Under the pieces are notes generated by a model that was not told where the DNA came from, did not search any database, and worked only from the letters and a program-made list of their open reading frames with translations. A DNA stretch of 37,439 nucleotides from Prochlorococcus sp. AG-363-B05 (lineage in GTDB: Bacteria; Cyanobacteriota; Cyanobacteriia; PCC-6307; Cyanobiaceae): NCBI GenBank assembly GCA_003278445.1, contig QCFD01000007.1, forward strand, positions 1-37,439, written 5' to 3'. A program made the translations under genes and the position numbers. How positions within the stretch are numbered: position 1 is the first letter of the stretch; each line of letters starts with the position of its first letter. Shown here piece after piece: positions 26,565 to 36,282 of this stretch.

Positions 26565-27710
26565 ATGGAGCAAGACCAAAATCAAGCAAATTTAAGTTCT
26601 GAAGAAATTTCTAGGTATGCAAGACATATAAGTCTTCCTGAAATAGGTATTACAGGCCAAGCAAAACTGAAAACAAGCTCAATTGCTTGCATTGGCACAG
26701 GAGGTCTAGGGTCTCCACTTTTAATTTATCTTGCAGCAGCTGGAATTGGACGTATAGGCATAGTTGATTTTGATATAGTTGAATACTCAAATTTACAAAG
26801 GCAAATTATTCATACAACAAATTCGGTAGGTATATTAAAAACAGATTCTGCTAAAAAACATATTCATGAAATAAATCCTTCTTGTCAAGTTGATTTATTC
26901 AATCAAAGGTTAACCAGTAGTAATGCTCTAGAAATACTTAGACCTTATGATGTGATATGTGATTGTTCAGATAATTTCCCTACACGCTACCTAATTAATG
27001 ACGCTTGTATAATACTTAATAAGCCTAATATATATGGATCCATTGCAAGATTTGAAGGCCAGGCAAGTGTCTTCAATTTAAATAAAAACAGTCCAAACTA
27101 TAGAGATCTTATTCCAACACCCCCTCCAAAAGATCTAATTCCATCATGTTCTGAAGCAGGAGTGATGGGGATTCTTCCAGGAATTATTGGTTCAATACAA
27201 GCAACAGAGGCGATAAAGATAATAACTAATATTGGTAATCCACTAAATGGGAGACTACTCATCTTTAATGCATTAAAGATGAGCTTTAAAGAGCTAAAAT
27301 TGGAATCCAATCCAGAGAATAGGAATATTAGAAGACTAATAGATTATGAACGTTTCTGTTCTGAGATTAAAGTTAAAAATGAGCTCGATTTTGATATCAA
27401 AAGTATTTCAGCCAAAGAATTAAGGCTACTTATTACTCAATCCTCAGAAGAAATATTATTAATCGACGTTCGAAACGAAATTGAACATAATGAATATTCA
27501 ATTTCAGGCTCAAAGCTAATACCTCTTAGTAATATTGAAAGCGGAGAAGCAATCAGTGAAATTAAAATTCTTGCCGCAAACAAAAATCTTTATTTATTTT
27601 GTAAAAGTGGGAAAAGATCATTACTTGCAATAAAACATTTAAAAAAATTTGGAATTAGCGTTACTAATATTGAAGGAGGTATTGAAGCATGGAATAAAGA
27701 AAAAGATTAA
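26565..27710 (+). CDS. moeB: MoeB/ThiF-family E1-like adenylyltransferase with rhodanese domain
   Basis: Adenylates the C-terminal Gly-Gly of a sulfur carrier (MoaD, ThiS) for molybdopterin or thiazole synthesis. The 381 residues comprise an E1-like domain with the ATP-binding GTGGLGSPLLIYLAAAG at about 45-61 and the adenylation cysteine region IPSCSEAGVMGILPG near 195. A C-terminal rhodanese domain carries the catalytic CKSGKRS loop. The two CxxC pairs that hold zinc in E. coli MoeB are absent: the first reads NYRDL where CxxC would be. The rhodanese fusion suggests it also transfers sulfur, like eukaryotic Uba4/MOCS3. Confidence 0.88.
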   Translation: MEQDQNQANLSSEEISRYARHISLPEIGITGQAKLKTSSIACIGTGGLGSPLLIYLAAAGIGRIGIVDFDIVEYSNLQRQIIHTTNSVGILKTDSAKKHIHEINPSCQVDLFNQRLTSSNALEILRPYDVICDCSDNFPTRYLINDACIILNKPNIYGSIARFEGQASVFNLNKNSPNYRDLIPTPPPKDLIPSCSEAGVMGILPGIIGSIQATEAIKIITNIGNPLNGRLLIFNALKMSFKELKLESNPENRNIRRLIDYERFCSEIKVKNELDFDIKSISAKELRLLITQSSEEILLIDVRNEIEHNEYSISGSKLIPLSNIESGEAISEIKILAANKNLYLFCKSGKRSLLAIKHLKKFGISVTNIEGGIEAWNKEKD

Positions 27711-27716
27711 TTAGAA

Positions 27717-28874
27717 CTAGTAATCAACTCCCCTTTTTAAATCTACTCCTTTTTCAGCATAGTGCTTATGGCATACCATCTCAGAATGAACACTTGCGAG
27801 ATCAAAATATATAGGATGATTTTTACATCTTCCCGTTATAATTACTTCAGTCTCTGAAGGTTTTCGTAGCAAAGTTTGAACAATAGGCTCGACTGGTAAA
27901 AGTTCCAAATCAACAGTCGGATTCAACTCATCCAAAATTACAGTCTTATATAGACCACTTGAAATGGCTGCCCTGGCAATTTCCCATGCCCTTTCAGCTT
28001 CCACATAATCAATAGGCTTTTGTTGACCCCTCCAAACAATCGCATCTCTACCAGATCGTAGATGATCAACTAAATGAGGATAACTCTCTCGAAGAGCTGC
28101 AATAGCGGCATCCTCAGTATAACCACTACCGCCCTTAAGCCATTGCAAAATTAATACACGATGACTTTTATCCTGACTGATACCTCTACCGATAGCTTGT
28201 AAAGCTTTACCCAAAGCACTAGTAGATTTTCCTTTTCCTTCCCCGGTATAAATTTCAATCCCACCAATATTTTTCTGAAAATGCATTTCATCATTATTAA
28301 TTTCAGGACGTCTATGTGCTTTCATCTCAGAATGAAGTTCAGCAACTTTAATCAAAGGATTTGGCGCGGCTCTTCCAGTAACTATGATTTCCATACCATT
28401 TGGTCTTGAAGTAAGTGTTTTAACTACATCTTCAATAGGCAATAATCCTAAATCCAGAACAGGGTTCAATTCATCTAGAACAACAACGGAATATAAGGCA
28501 CTAGCAATTGCCCCTTTTGCTATATCCCAACCTCTTTGCGCTTCTTGATGATCAAATTTTGTAGATTGGTTAGCATTGAAAAACTCACCTCTTCCAGTTC
28601 TAACTTGATCAATAAGATGAGGAAATCCTTGCTGCAAAGCATCAATTGCTGCATCTTCGTCATAGGAACGTCCAGGACCTTTCAAAAATCTCAGAAGTAA
28701 TACTCTTGTTTTTCTTTTCTCACATATACCTAGGCCTATAGTTCTCAAAACTACTCCCAAAGCCGCCTGGCTCTTTCCTTTACCCTCTCCATCATAAACA
28801 TGTAATTGTCCATGACTACGTTCCTGGCTTTCCGATGCAGTAGTAATTCCTATACCGTTTAATACCACGATCAA
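27717..28874 (-). CDS. Tandem CobO/BtuR-like corrinoid adenosyltransferase
   Basis: CobO-type enzymes transfer adenosine from ATP to cob(I)alamin. This 385-residue protein contains two CobO-like units: P-loops GEGKGKS at 29-35 and again at 211-217, and the downstream acidic motif VVLDELNP at 131-138 and VILDELNP at 312-319. A final HSEMKAH/HSEMVCH matches the CobO ending. A single CobO is about 200 residues, so this is an internal duplication, with both halves keeping the nucleotide site. The start is unclear: TTG at 28874 or GTG at 28868, with no ATG. It converges on moeB with a 6-base gap. Confidence 0.8.
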   Translation of the reverse strand: MIVVLNGIGITTASESQERSHGQLHVYDGEGKGKSQAALGVVLRTIGLGICEKRKTRVLLLRFLKGPGRSYDEDAAIDALQQGFPHLIDQVRTGRGEFFNANQSTKFDHQEAQRGWDIAKGAIASALYSVVVLDELNPVLDLGLLPIEDVVKTLTSRPNGMEIIVTGRAAPNPLIKVAELHSEMKAHRRPEINNDEMHFQKNIGGIEIYTGEGKGKSTSALGKALQAIGRGISQDKSHRVLILQWLKGGSGYTEDAAIAALRESYPHLVDHLRSGRDAIVWRGQQKPIDYVEAERAWEIARAAISSGLYKTVILDELNPTVDLELLPVEPIVQTLLRKPSETEVIITGRCKNHPIYFDLASVHSEMVCHKHYAEKGVDLKRGVDY

Positions 28875-29000
28875 AAACTCTGGTTCTTATGCAGGCAACT
28901 TAACTTCTTCTATACTAGACGTCATAGAATGTGCAAAATACATATAAAGATGAATGAATGCAAAAGTTTAAATTTAATGAATTAATTATCTTCTAAAACA

Positions 29001-29843
29001 GTGTTCTTTAGTCAACTTGAATCTTTAACTGACTCAGAACTCGAACAACTAAAGTTGTTAAGAGAGTTTATTAAAGATATGAATAATGCTTGTGTTGCTT
29101 ATTCTGGAGGCGTTGATAGTTCTTTAATTGCGACCATAGCCCAAGAGCAACTAGGTTCAAGGGCCTTTGCCGTTACAGGTGTCTCACCATCCTTAGCTCC
29201 ATATTTGCTAAAGCAAGCACGTCTCCAAGCAGCATGGATTGGGATTCGTCATGAAGAATGCCAAACAGATGAACTCAATGAACCAAATTACTTTACAAAT
29301 CCCGAAAATAGATGTTTTGCATGCAAACAAGAATTACACAAACATTTAAATCAGATTTCAAAAAAATCCAATAATGCGCAGGTTCTTGATGGAGTTAATT
29401 TTGATGATCTTCACGACTTCCGACCAGGTATTAATGCTTCAACTCAGGCAGGAGTGATATCGCCTCTAGCCGAACTGAAGATAGATAAAAAATCAATTCG
29501 TTCAATTTCCAAATCATTAGGTTTACCTTGGTGGGATAAACCTGCCCAACCATGTTTAGCATCTCGAATCCCTTTTGGAGAGGAAATAAGTTCAAAAAGG
29601 CTTGAGCAAATTGCCCTAGCAGAAGAATGGATTATTAATCAAGGTTTTTCAAAAGTACGTGTAAGAAGTCAAGGCCTATCAGCGAAAATCGAATTACCTG
29701 CTAATGAAATAGACAAATTTCTTAAAATTATTGAAAGAAAACAATTAATTAAATATTTTTTATCTTTAGGTTTTCATTCAATAAGCATAGATTTAGAGGG
29801 TTTGATTAGTGGAAAACTCACTAGAAGTATAAAGACGACTTGA
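29001..29843 (+). CDS. larE: LarE-like ATP-dependent sulfur transferase
   Basis: LarE makes the nickel-pincer cofactor by giving up a cysteine sulfur. The 280-residue PP-loop protein has SGGVDSS at 35-41, the ENRCFACKQEL motif near 102-112, and PAQPCLASRIPFG with C185 at the place of the sacrificial cysteine. The start is GTG. No larA (racemase), larB or larC is present in this window, so the target cofactor is uncertain. Related PP-loop proteins in cyanobacteria may serve other sulfur-insertion tasks. Confidence 0.8.
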   Translation: MFFSQLESLTDSELEQLKLLREFIKDMNNACVAYSGGVDSSLIATIAQEQLGSRAFAVTGVSPSLAPYLLKQARLQAAWIGIRHEECQTDELNEPNYFTNPENRCFACKQELHKHLNQISKKSNNAQVLDGVNFDDLHDFRPGINASTQAGVISPLAELKIDKKSIRSISKSLGLPWWDKPAQPCLASRIPFGEEISSKRLEQIALAEEWIINQGFSKVRVRSQGLSAKIELPANEIDKFLKIIERKQLIKYFLSLGFHSISIDLEGLISGKLTRSIKTT

Positions 29844-29883
29844 GATAGAAATTCCAGTAGCTAAATGATTATTGATCTACTAT

Positions 29884-30360
29884 TCATTTTGAGATGGGCT
29901 CACGATGCAAAGTTTGAATTTCTGTGGGAATCTCTCTTGCAATATTTTTAAAAGAGAAGTGCTTAGCCAAAAAATCTTTAGACAGTAATTGACAGGCTTT
30001 TTCAGGCATTGTATGGTCGCCACAAGTAAATACATCAATAGCTGCATAACCAATTTCGGGCCATGTATGTATTGAGATATGCGATTCAGCCAATAAAGCT
30101 AGTCCCGTTACTCCCTGAGGATTAAAGCTATGTGTAATCAAGTTAATGAGAGTTGCACCAGCAATTTTGGCTGATGAGGTGATGGTTGTCCTTATAAACG
30201 CTTCATCATTAAGCTTCGCATGATCACATTGATAAAGCTCAAGAATGCAGTGCCTGCCAATATTCTCACTAGAAATCGTAGGTAAGATTTCTTTTTCATC
30301 TGATTGACAAGCTTCGTGCCATCCAGGATTTGGATGCAATTTTGGGAAAAAAGGTTCCAT
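29884..30360 (-). CDS. speD: S-adenosylmethionine decarboxylase proenzyme
   Basis: Provides decarboxylated SAM for polyamine synthesis. The proenzyme cuts itself between Glu and Ser of [14 protein letters not shown], making a pyruvoyl group from S93. H98 in HTWPE and the late [12 protein letters not shown] with its catalytic cysteine are also present. At 158 residues it has an N-terminal extension of about 30 residues over the short bacterial form. It starts 40 bases after recF ends on the same strand. Confidence 0.95.
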   Translation of the reverse strand: MEPFFPKLHPNPGWHEACQSDEKEILPTISSENIGRHCILELYQCDHAKLNDEAFIRTTITSSAKIAGATLINLITHSFNPQGVTGLALLAESHISIHTWPEIGYAAIDVFTCGDHTMPEKACQLLSKDFLAKHFSFKNIAREIPTEIQTLHREPISK

Positions 30361-30400
30361 ATCTATTCAAAATCATTCCTACAATAACCGACCTGTGGTT

Positions 30401-31501
30401 TCAACCAAAAGAATCTAATTGCATTAATTGTGAGTTTTGTACCCATTCACCTTCAAATGATTCCAAATGTGTTGTACTAATTAAACACTGATGTTTTTGA
30501 CCAACTGCTTCTAAAAGCAATAATTGTCTTTTGGGATCAAGCTCTGCCAAAACATCATCTAAAAGCAAAATCGGAGATTTACCATACAAAGTTTTAATTA
30601 ATTCTAATTCAGCCAATTTCAAAGCCAAAACAATAGTTCTCTGCTGACCAGCCGAACCAAAACGTCTAGCATCAACATCATTTACTAAAAACTGCACATC
30701 ATCACGATGAGGACCTATTCTGCAATTACCCGTTATCTCTTCCTCTGACCTCATTTCTAAAAGTTGACGTTCAATACTCTCCCTCCATAGCTTTTCACTT
30801 TCCTCACCTTCAAGTTTACTACCAGGCACATAAACAATATTCAGCTGTTCCGTGCTATTGCTTAGATGTTGTTGCCAACTCAAGGCAATGGGTAGTAGAT
30901 GATTTAAGACACGTCTACGTCTTCGATGAATTCTTGTACTCACCAAAGCCATTTGCATATCAAACGAATCTAATAAAATATTTTGGTGATTATTAGATTC
31001 AATACTGAAATTTCGCCACAACTGACTTCTTTGCCTAAGTAACCTAGAGAATCTACTCATCAGGTCAGAATAGATAGGCTCAAGTTGTTGAACAATTCTA
31101 TCCAGCCAATTTCGTCTTAGAGAAGGTTCCCCTCTTATTAATTCTAGATCAAGAGCACTAAAACCTACACTTCTCATAGGTCCAATCAAATCAATTTGAC
31201 GTGTTAAAAGTTTTTCATTTTTGTAGGCTTTTCTCCCACCTTTTCTATTTAATTCTAAAGAAAGTTTTTGATCATCTTCAATCATTGCCGTTAAGCAGGC
31301 CTTATCTTGCTCCCAATAAATCAAGTCCTGGTTTCGGTTAGACCTATGAGAACGTAAACTAGACAACAACTCAACAGATTCAAGAAGATTTGATTTACCA
31401 ACTCCATTTTGACCAATTACTATCAAACGATTCTCAGTCAACTCAAACTGAAAACGTCGATAATTTCGAAAATTATTAAGTTCTAACTGGTGAAGCTGAA
31501 T
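30401..31501 (-). CDS. recF: DNA replication and repair protein RecF
   Basis: SMC-like ATPase that loads RecA at gaps with RecO and RecR. Walker A is [10 protein letters not shown], the signature is [10 protein letters not shown] and Walker B is [12 protein letters not shown]. The conserved first strand, [20 protein letters not shown], lies upstream of the first usual start codon (TTG at 31441). No ATG, GTG or TTG exists in frame before it back to the stop at 31564. The best-fitting start is an ATT at 31499-31501, preceded by AGAAAG four bases earlier, giving 366 residues. The TTG start would give 346 residues and remove that strand. The extended start is inferred. Confidence 0.85.
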   Translation of the reverse strand: MQLHQLELNNFRNYRRFQFELTENRLIVIGQNGVGKSNLLESVELLSSLRSHRSNRNQDLIYWEQDKACLTAMIEDDQKLSLELNRKGGRKAYKNEKLLTRQIDLIGPMRSVGFSALDLELIRGEPSLRRNWLDRIVQQLEPIYSDLMSRFSRLLRQRSQLWRNFSIESNNHQNILLDSFDMQMALVSTRIHRRRRRVLNHLLPIALSWQQHLSNSTEQLNIVYVPGSKLEGEESEKLWRESIERQLLEMRSEEEITGNCRIGPHRDDVQFLVNDVDARRFGSAGQQRTIVLALKLAELELIKTLYGKSPILLLDDVLAELDPKRQLLLLEAVGQKHQCLISTTHLESFEGEWVQNSQLMQLDSFG

Positions 31502-31580
31502 GTTTCTTTCTGGAATTTGTATGTAAGCTAATTTTAATAAGGTCTCAGTATTTGGCCTTTTTTAATAACAACCCTTTGTT

Positions 31581-31654
31581 GGGCATGTAGCTCAGTTGGA
31601 TAGAGCATCAGATTCCGGTTCTGAGAGTCGGGGGTTCGAGTCCCTCCATGCTCG
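31581..31654 (+). tRNA. tRNA-Arg (anticodon CCG)
   Basis: A 74-base cloverleaf. The acceptor GGGCATG pairs with CATGCTC (one G-T pair), and the D arm is GCTCAGTTGGATAGAGC. The anticodon stem TCAGA/TCTGA holds the loop TTCCGGT, and the T arm is GGGGG-TTCGAGT-CCCTC. The anticodon CCG reads CGG. It is divergent from recF, with the recF leader in between, and its 3' end is 13 bases from the end of the GNAT gene. Confidence 0.96.
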
Positions 31655-31667
31655 TAAAAGTAATTTC

Positions 31668-32120
31668 TCAAAGTCTAAATCCCATTGTTTTGATACCATT
31701 TGGATCCAATAAAAATCCATTAGCTTTTAATGCAGAAATTGAAATTAATGGAGCAGCAACAGAAATACTACAACCAGGCAACTCACGTCTGATAATTTCA
31801 ATTGCCTTGAAAACCACAATCGAAATATATTTTTCTTGTTGATCCCCAGGCTCTGCAACTAAATCCCACAAATTTGCATTTAAACCTTTATCACTAGTTA
31901 CACGAACAAAACTTACTAGATTTTCAGAAGTCTTGTGTAGAAGAGTTAAATAAAAATCACTACTTTTCAAGGCTAATTCTAACTTCCTTGGTTGATGAGT
32001 ATCTTGATTACATCTTGCAAGAAGCCTATTTATTTTTCTTAGAGAAACTTTTTCATTCCTCAGCAGAACAAAGTCTTCAGGGATTTGAGGACATTTATTA
32101 GCGGAATTCAAGCCAAGCAT
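31668..32120 (-). CDS. GNAT-family N-acetyltransferase-like protein
   Basis: A 150-residue protein with the order of a GNAT fold: an N-terminal region with SLRKINRLLARCNQ, a strand SFVRVTSDKGLNANLWDLVA, a helix-rich middle and the late strand SISVAAPLISISALKANGF. The A-x-xGxGxG-type acetyl-CoA loop is weak (EPGDQQEKYISIVVF), so the activity is only inferred. It follows ppc by one base on the same strand and is probably co-transcribed. The substrate is unknown. Confidence 0.65.
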   Translation of the reverse strand: MLGLNSANKCPQIPEDFVLLRNEKVSLRKINRLLARCNQDTHQPRKLELALKSSDFYLTLLHKTSENLVSFVRVTSDKGLNANLWDLVAEPGDQQEKYISIVVFKAIEIIRRELPGCSISVAAPLISISALKANGFLLDPNGIKTMGFRL

Positions 32121-32121
32121 C

Positions 32122-35028
32122 TTATCCTGTGTTTCTCATCCCCGCAGCAATACCATTGATTGTCAACAATGCTCCACGTAATAATTCACTCCGGCTATAT
32201 GTTCGTGAACTCTGAGTAGTGTCATCACTAAAATCCTCACTAATTGGTGGTTGACGATTCTGATCTCTTAATCGTTTTAGAAGAGCCACTTGTAAAAAGC
32301 CTAAGGGGACAATAGTCCTATTTCTCAGATTTACAGACAACTGCAAAGCAGGATCTGCACTTAATAATTTTGGCTTATCAGTAATTTCTAAGATTAATTT
32401 CTTAGTCAAGTTATACTCACATGAGATAATCTCAAAAATACGAGCAAAAGAATCTCGATTATCATTTCCACCTAAACTAACCATATAGTGATGAGCAACA
32501 TCCAAATCAACTTTTGAGAGTGTCATCTCTACTTTAGAAATCAACATTCTAAAAAATGGCCATCTCTGATTCAACATTCGCAACATCTCCATTTGGTCGG
32601 GATCTGTCTTAAGTTCGGTAGCTAAAGCTGTTCCTACTCCAAACCAACTTGGCAAGAGGAAGCGACTTTGGGTCCAACCAAAGACCCATGGGATAGCCCG
32701 TAGACTCGACAAATCTTTTGCACCACTCTTTCTGCGAGCAGGGCGACTAGAAATTTGTAATTTGCTGATTTCCTCTATTGGAGTAACCACTTGAAAAAAT
32801 TGAACCAATTCTGGATTGTCATGAACTAGAGCTCTGTAATGCTCCCTTGAACGAGCTGCAAGTCTGGTCATCAACTCATTCCAAATGGGCGTTGCATCTA
32901 ATTTATTTGTTACTAAGCTGTTCTGAAGAACAGCTGTGGTTACTGTTTCAAGATTATATAGGGCTAATTCTGGAAGACTATATTTTGACGCGAGAACCTC
33001 ACCTTGCTCTGTTATCTTTATTCGTCCTTGAAGTGTGCCACTAGGTTGAGCCAAAATTGCTTGATAAGCTGGTCCTCCTCCCCTCCCTACAGATCCACCT
33101 CTACCATGGAAAATACGTAATGCTATTCCATGTCTACTAGCAAGATCCTGGAGTGCTATTTGGGCCTTATGAATTTCCCAATTACTTGAAAGGAAACCTG
33201 AATCCTTATTGCTATCAGAATATCCCAGCATAAGCTCCTGCAGTGGTTGATTTTTTTCGCCTACTCTTGGAAGCAATTCGCGATAAACATCTGTCTGAAG
33301 AAGCGACTCCATCACAGAAGGAGCACGTTGCAAATCCTCAACTGTTTCAAATAATGGAACAACAAGAAAATCAGCAGCCCCTAGCGTGGGATCAATTAAA
33401 CCTGACTCTTTAGCTAAAAGAAGAACTTCTAATAAATCTGAAGCTGTATGACTCATTGAAATTACATATGAGCGACAAATACGGGTACCAAATTCTTTTT
33501 GAAGCCTGTGAAGCATATGAAAAACTGAAATAGTTTCTTGTGTGCTTTTAGACCACTCAAAAGCTGGAGGGATAAGTGGTCTCCGAGTTTGCAATTCCTT
33601 CATCAACCAAGTCACTCGACTCTCTTCGTCCATTAATCCATACGACTTCGGAAGGTCTAAATAGCGCGTGAGTTCATCCAAAGCATCACTATGTCTTGTA
33701 CTTTCTTGCCTAATGTCCAAGCTGGCTAAAGAAAAGCCAAAGATATGAACTTGATTCAATAACGTATCTAAAGGTTCACAAGTTAAATCTGTACTAACTA
33801 AACTATTTCTAATAAGCTCTAATTCATTCTTAAATTCATCTACAGACTTATAATAGAGAAATTCATCAAAACTATTATTAGTAGACGTTAATGGTTTTCC
33901 TTCAGGTGAAAATTGCCATCCAGCATCCGCCAACTGCTTATTACGTCGTTGAGTAAGTCGTAGCCTCTCTATTGTATAGCTCAATTTCAAACGATAAGGT
34001 TCTAGGCGATATCTAGCTGCTCTTTCCTCGTAAATCTCAGGGAAACGTACTCTGTCCATTTCCAATGATTCGAGCAAGGGAGAACTTACTTGACTCCATT
34101 GCATAGATATACTTAGTTGGTCTCTTAACTCTTGAACTGATGCAATATATCTATCCAACATTAATTGTCTTTGATAGCAGGCTGTTCTCCACGTGATTTC
34201 AGGAGTAACAGACGGGTTACCATCACGATCCGAACCTACCCATGAACCAAATGTACAAAAAGCTTCGTTAGGAATTTCGACGTCTGGATAACTTGAAGCA
34301 AGTGCCGTAATTAATCTCCTTCTTAACTGAGGCATAGCCTCAAACAAAACCTGCTGAAAATAGTGAAGTGCATAATCAACTTCATCAAGAACAGTTGGTT
34401 TAAATTGATGAAGTTCGTCAGTTCTCCACCAAAGTCTTATCTCCTCTTCTAATTGCAATCTAAATATTTCCTTCTCAGAGTCAGAAATTGAACTATTCGA
34501 CTGAAGTTGTTGGAAAAGGGTGGCCACTCTACGTTGCTTGTGTCGAACAGTGTGTCTAACGATTTCCGTTGGATGAGCTGTAAAAACAAGGCGAATATCC
34601 ATTTCCCGCATCAAGGCATCAAGCTGAGCTGGCGGCACATTCAAACGTCTTAATCGCTCAAATAATTGTCTAAAAGTTGCTGGAGCAGTCTGACTAGCTA
34701 AAGCTGGAGCGAATGGATCTATTTTGCTACCACTGTCCTCTGGCTTATCTTTTTTCATGCTTTCTAAATAACTATCTTCCTCTATACGTTGCTCCAAAAT
34801 ATTTACTAACTGAAAATAAAGAGAAAAAGCTCTTGCAGCAGATATCGCCTCTGCTAAGTCCATTTCTGTAATCAATTGGACGATTGCATGGGAAGCATTG
34901 TCTTGATTTGTCTTACTAGGATCACTTAATTGCTTTAAACGCAACAATCGGTCAGTTTGATCAGGGGGACATTCACTTTTGAGAACTGTTTTCCAAAGGT
35001 CCTCAACAAGTTCAAGCCTTTGCTGCAA
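32122..35028 (-). CDS. ppc: Phosphoenolpyruvate carboxylase
   Basis: Carboxylates PEP to oxaloacetate, refilling the TCA intermediates. The 968 residues include the active-site [20 protein letters not shown] near 148-167, [15 protein letters not shown], the flexible loop [20 protein letters not shown], and the C-terminal MRNTG with its family RNTG end. The TTG start at 35028 falls inside the conserved [13 protein letters not shown]. The frame stays open upstream for 24 more codons and meets a good ATG (35105-35107) only if one A is removed from a six-A run at 35096-35101. The true product is therefore probably about 26 residues longer at the N-terminus. Confidence 0.93.
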   Translation of the reverse strand: MQQRLELVEDLWKTVLKSECPPDQTDRLLRLKQLSDPSKTNQDNASHAIVQLITEMDLAEAISAARAFSLYFQLVNILEQRIEEDSYLESMKKDKPEDSGSKIDPFAPALASQTAPATFRQLFERLRRLNVPPAQLDALMREMDIRLVFTAHPTEIVRHTVRHKQRRVATLFQQLQSNSSISDSEKEIFRLQLEEEIRLWWRTDELHQFKPTVLDEVDYALHYFQQVLFEAMPQLRRRLITALASSYPDVEIPNEAFCTFGSWVGSDRDGNPSVTPEITWRTACYQRQLMLDRYIASVQELRDQLSISMQWSQVSSPLLESLEMDRVRFPEIYEERAARYRLEPYRLKLSYTIERLRLTQRRNKQLADAGWQFSPEGKPLTSTNNSFDEFLYYKSVDEFKNELELIRNSLVSTDLTCEPLDTLLNQVHIFGFSLASLDIRQESTRHSDALDELTRYLDLPKSYGLMDEESRVTWLMKELQTRRPLIPPAFEWSKSTQETISVFHMLHRLQKEFGTRICRSYVISMSHTASDLLEVLLLAKESGLIDPTLGAADFLVVPLFETVEDLQRAPSVMESLLQTDVYRELLPRVGEKNQPLQELMLGYSDSNKDSGFLSSNWEIHKAQIALQDLASRHGIALRIFHGRGGSVGRGGGPAYQAILAQPSGTLQGRIKITEQGEVLASKYSLPELALYNLETVTTAVLQNSLVTNKLDATPIWNELMTRLAARSREHYRALVHDNPELVQFFQVVTPIEEISKLQISSRPARRKSGAKDLSSLRAIPWVFGWTQSRFLLPSWFGVGTALATELKTDPDQMEMLRMLNQRWPFFRMLISKVEMTLSKVDLDVAHHYMVSLGGNDNRDSFARIFEIISCEYNLTKKLILEITDKPKLLSADPALQLSVNLRNRTIVPLGFLQVALLKRLRDQNRQPPISEDFSDDTTQSSRTYSRSELLRGALLTINGIAAGMRNTG

Positions 35029-35142
35029 TAAGTATCCAGGATCTAGTTCCTCAACACCTAGGGCCGAGTGATTTGCGCTATTTTTGTTAGGAAAATTTTT
35101 TCAACATAACCTTATTATGAGGCAGTTCTACCGACTTAGTCA

Positions 35143-36282
35143 CTAATCAACTGATTTCATTTGCATGAAATTTGTTTCTTCTCTTTCCATTTCTCCAATA
35201 CCTTTCTGAAGCAAAGATTGAATTGATGCTCCCTTGGAATAAGAATCAAGCCATATCATTGATTGATTGCCGTGATGTAAAACAGATTCGATAGGTTGCA
35301 GGAGATCAAACATATTCAGCTCCTTAGCTAAAGGCGTAACATCTAATAAAAGTTCCTTTATCCAATCACGACACTTTATTTGATTTCCATTTCTCCAATG
35401 AGATAAATGTGCATCCAGGCTAAATTTAGCTACATTCAAATCATTTTCATCGGACAAAAAAGCCAATTCTGTCTGGGTTTGAGAGCTTGATTCAATTGGG
35501 TCATACTTTTTTATGTTGTTTTTAAGATTAATAATTCTGAGTTCCAATAAGGCAGTAATAGCCAAAAGCAAATCAATATTGCAAACCAAATCACATATTC
35601 TCAGCTCTAATCTATTTAAAACATGTGGCCTATCTGGACCATTTGGCCTAACTGATGTCCATAAATGTCTTTCATTGTGCATATTGCCATGTCCTAGTTG
35701 CTCTTCAACCCATTTCACATAATGTGCATGATCTAAGAACATAGGAACATTTAATGGTGTCTTAGGGAATTGAACCCATCTTTGAGAATGAACCCCAGTT
35801 GCCTTCCCTGCCAAGAATGGAGAACTAGCACTTAATGCAAGAAATATTGATGCCTCACATCTCACTAAGCGAAGGGCAGAAAAAAGTAAAGCTAAATTTT
35901 CAATACCTAGATTGATATGAATACTTGCGGTGACAACATTTGTTCCATAATTTTTTTCAATAAAAGAATGATATGAGTTTTGTGCATCTGACCTTTCAAA
36001 AACTTTTGTATTCCCAAGGCTTAATGTACTTCCTGGAAGAATTGTCAATTCTTTACTACAAAGCCATTTCCTAAGTTTTTGTCTTGGTAGTAAAAGAGCA
36101 TCTTTTAGAACTGAATATCTTTTGTCTGGAACAGTTATATATTCGATATTTCTTTGATCAGGCTCTTTAACAAAATCTAAAAGATCTTCAGTAAGAGTTG
36201 ATGCAACCCCTACATTTGCACCAGCAAATGTGCCAGTAAAAAGCTCCACTTCAAAGCCCTTTAAAAGCATAGAGTTTTTCAT
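35143..36282 (-). CDS. gshA: Glutamate-cysteine ligase, cyanobacterial type
   Basis: First enzyme of glutathione synthesis. The 379-residue protein starts MKNSMLLKGFEVELFTGTFA. It contains NVVTASIHINLGIENLALLF, SASSPFLAGKATGVHSQRW and HLWTSVRPNGPDRPHVLNRL, blocks of the cyanobacterial glutamate-cysteine ligase group, which is much shorter than the plant or E. coli enzymes. Its start overlaps the trpE stop by four bases (ATGA), which suggests coupled translation. ppc follows about 36 to 114 bases later, depending on its start. Confidence 0.9.
   Translation of the reverse strand: MKNSMLLKGFEVELFTGTFAGANVGVASTLTEDLLDFVKEPDQRNIEYITVPDKRYSVLKDALLLPRQKLRKWLCSKELTILPGSTLSLGNTKVFERSDAQNSYHSFIEKNYGTNVVTASIHINLGIENLALLFSALRLVRCEASIFLALSASSPFLAGKATGVHSQRWVQFPKTPLNVPMFLDHAHYVKWVEEQLGHGNMHNERHLWTSVRPNGPDRPHVLNRLELRICDLVCNIDLLLAITALLELRIINLKNNIKKYDPIESSSQTQTELAFLSDENDLNVAKFSLDAHLSHWRNGNQIKCRDWIKELLLDVTPLAKELNMFDLLQPIESVLHHGNQSMIWLDSYSKGASIQSLLQKGIGEMEREETNFMQMKSVD

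Noticed and set aside
29844..29883. Possible terminator hairpin between larE and speD (AGTAG ... CTACT)
   Set aside because: The stem is only five pairs with a long loop and no T tract, too weak to call.
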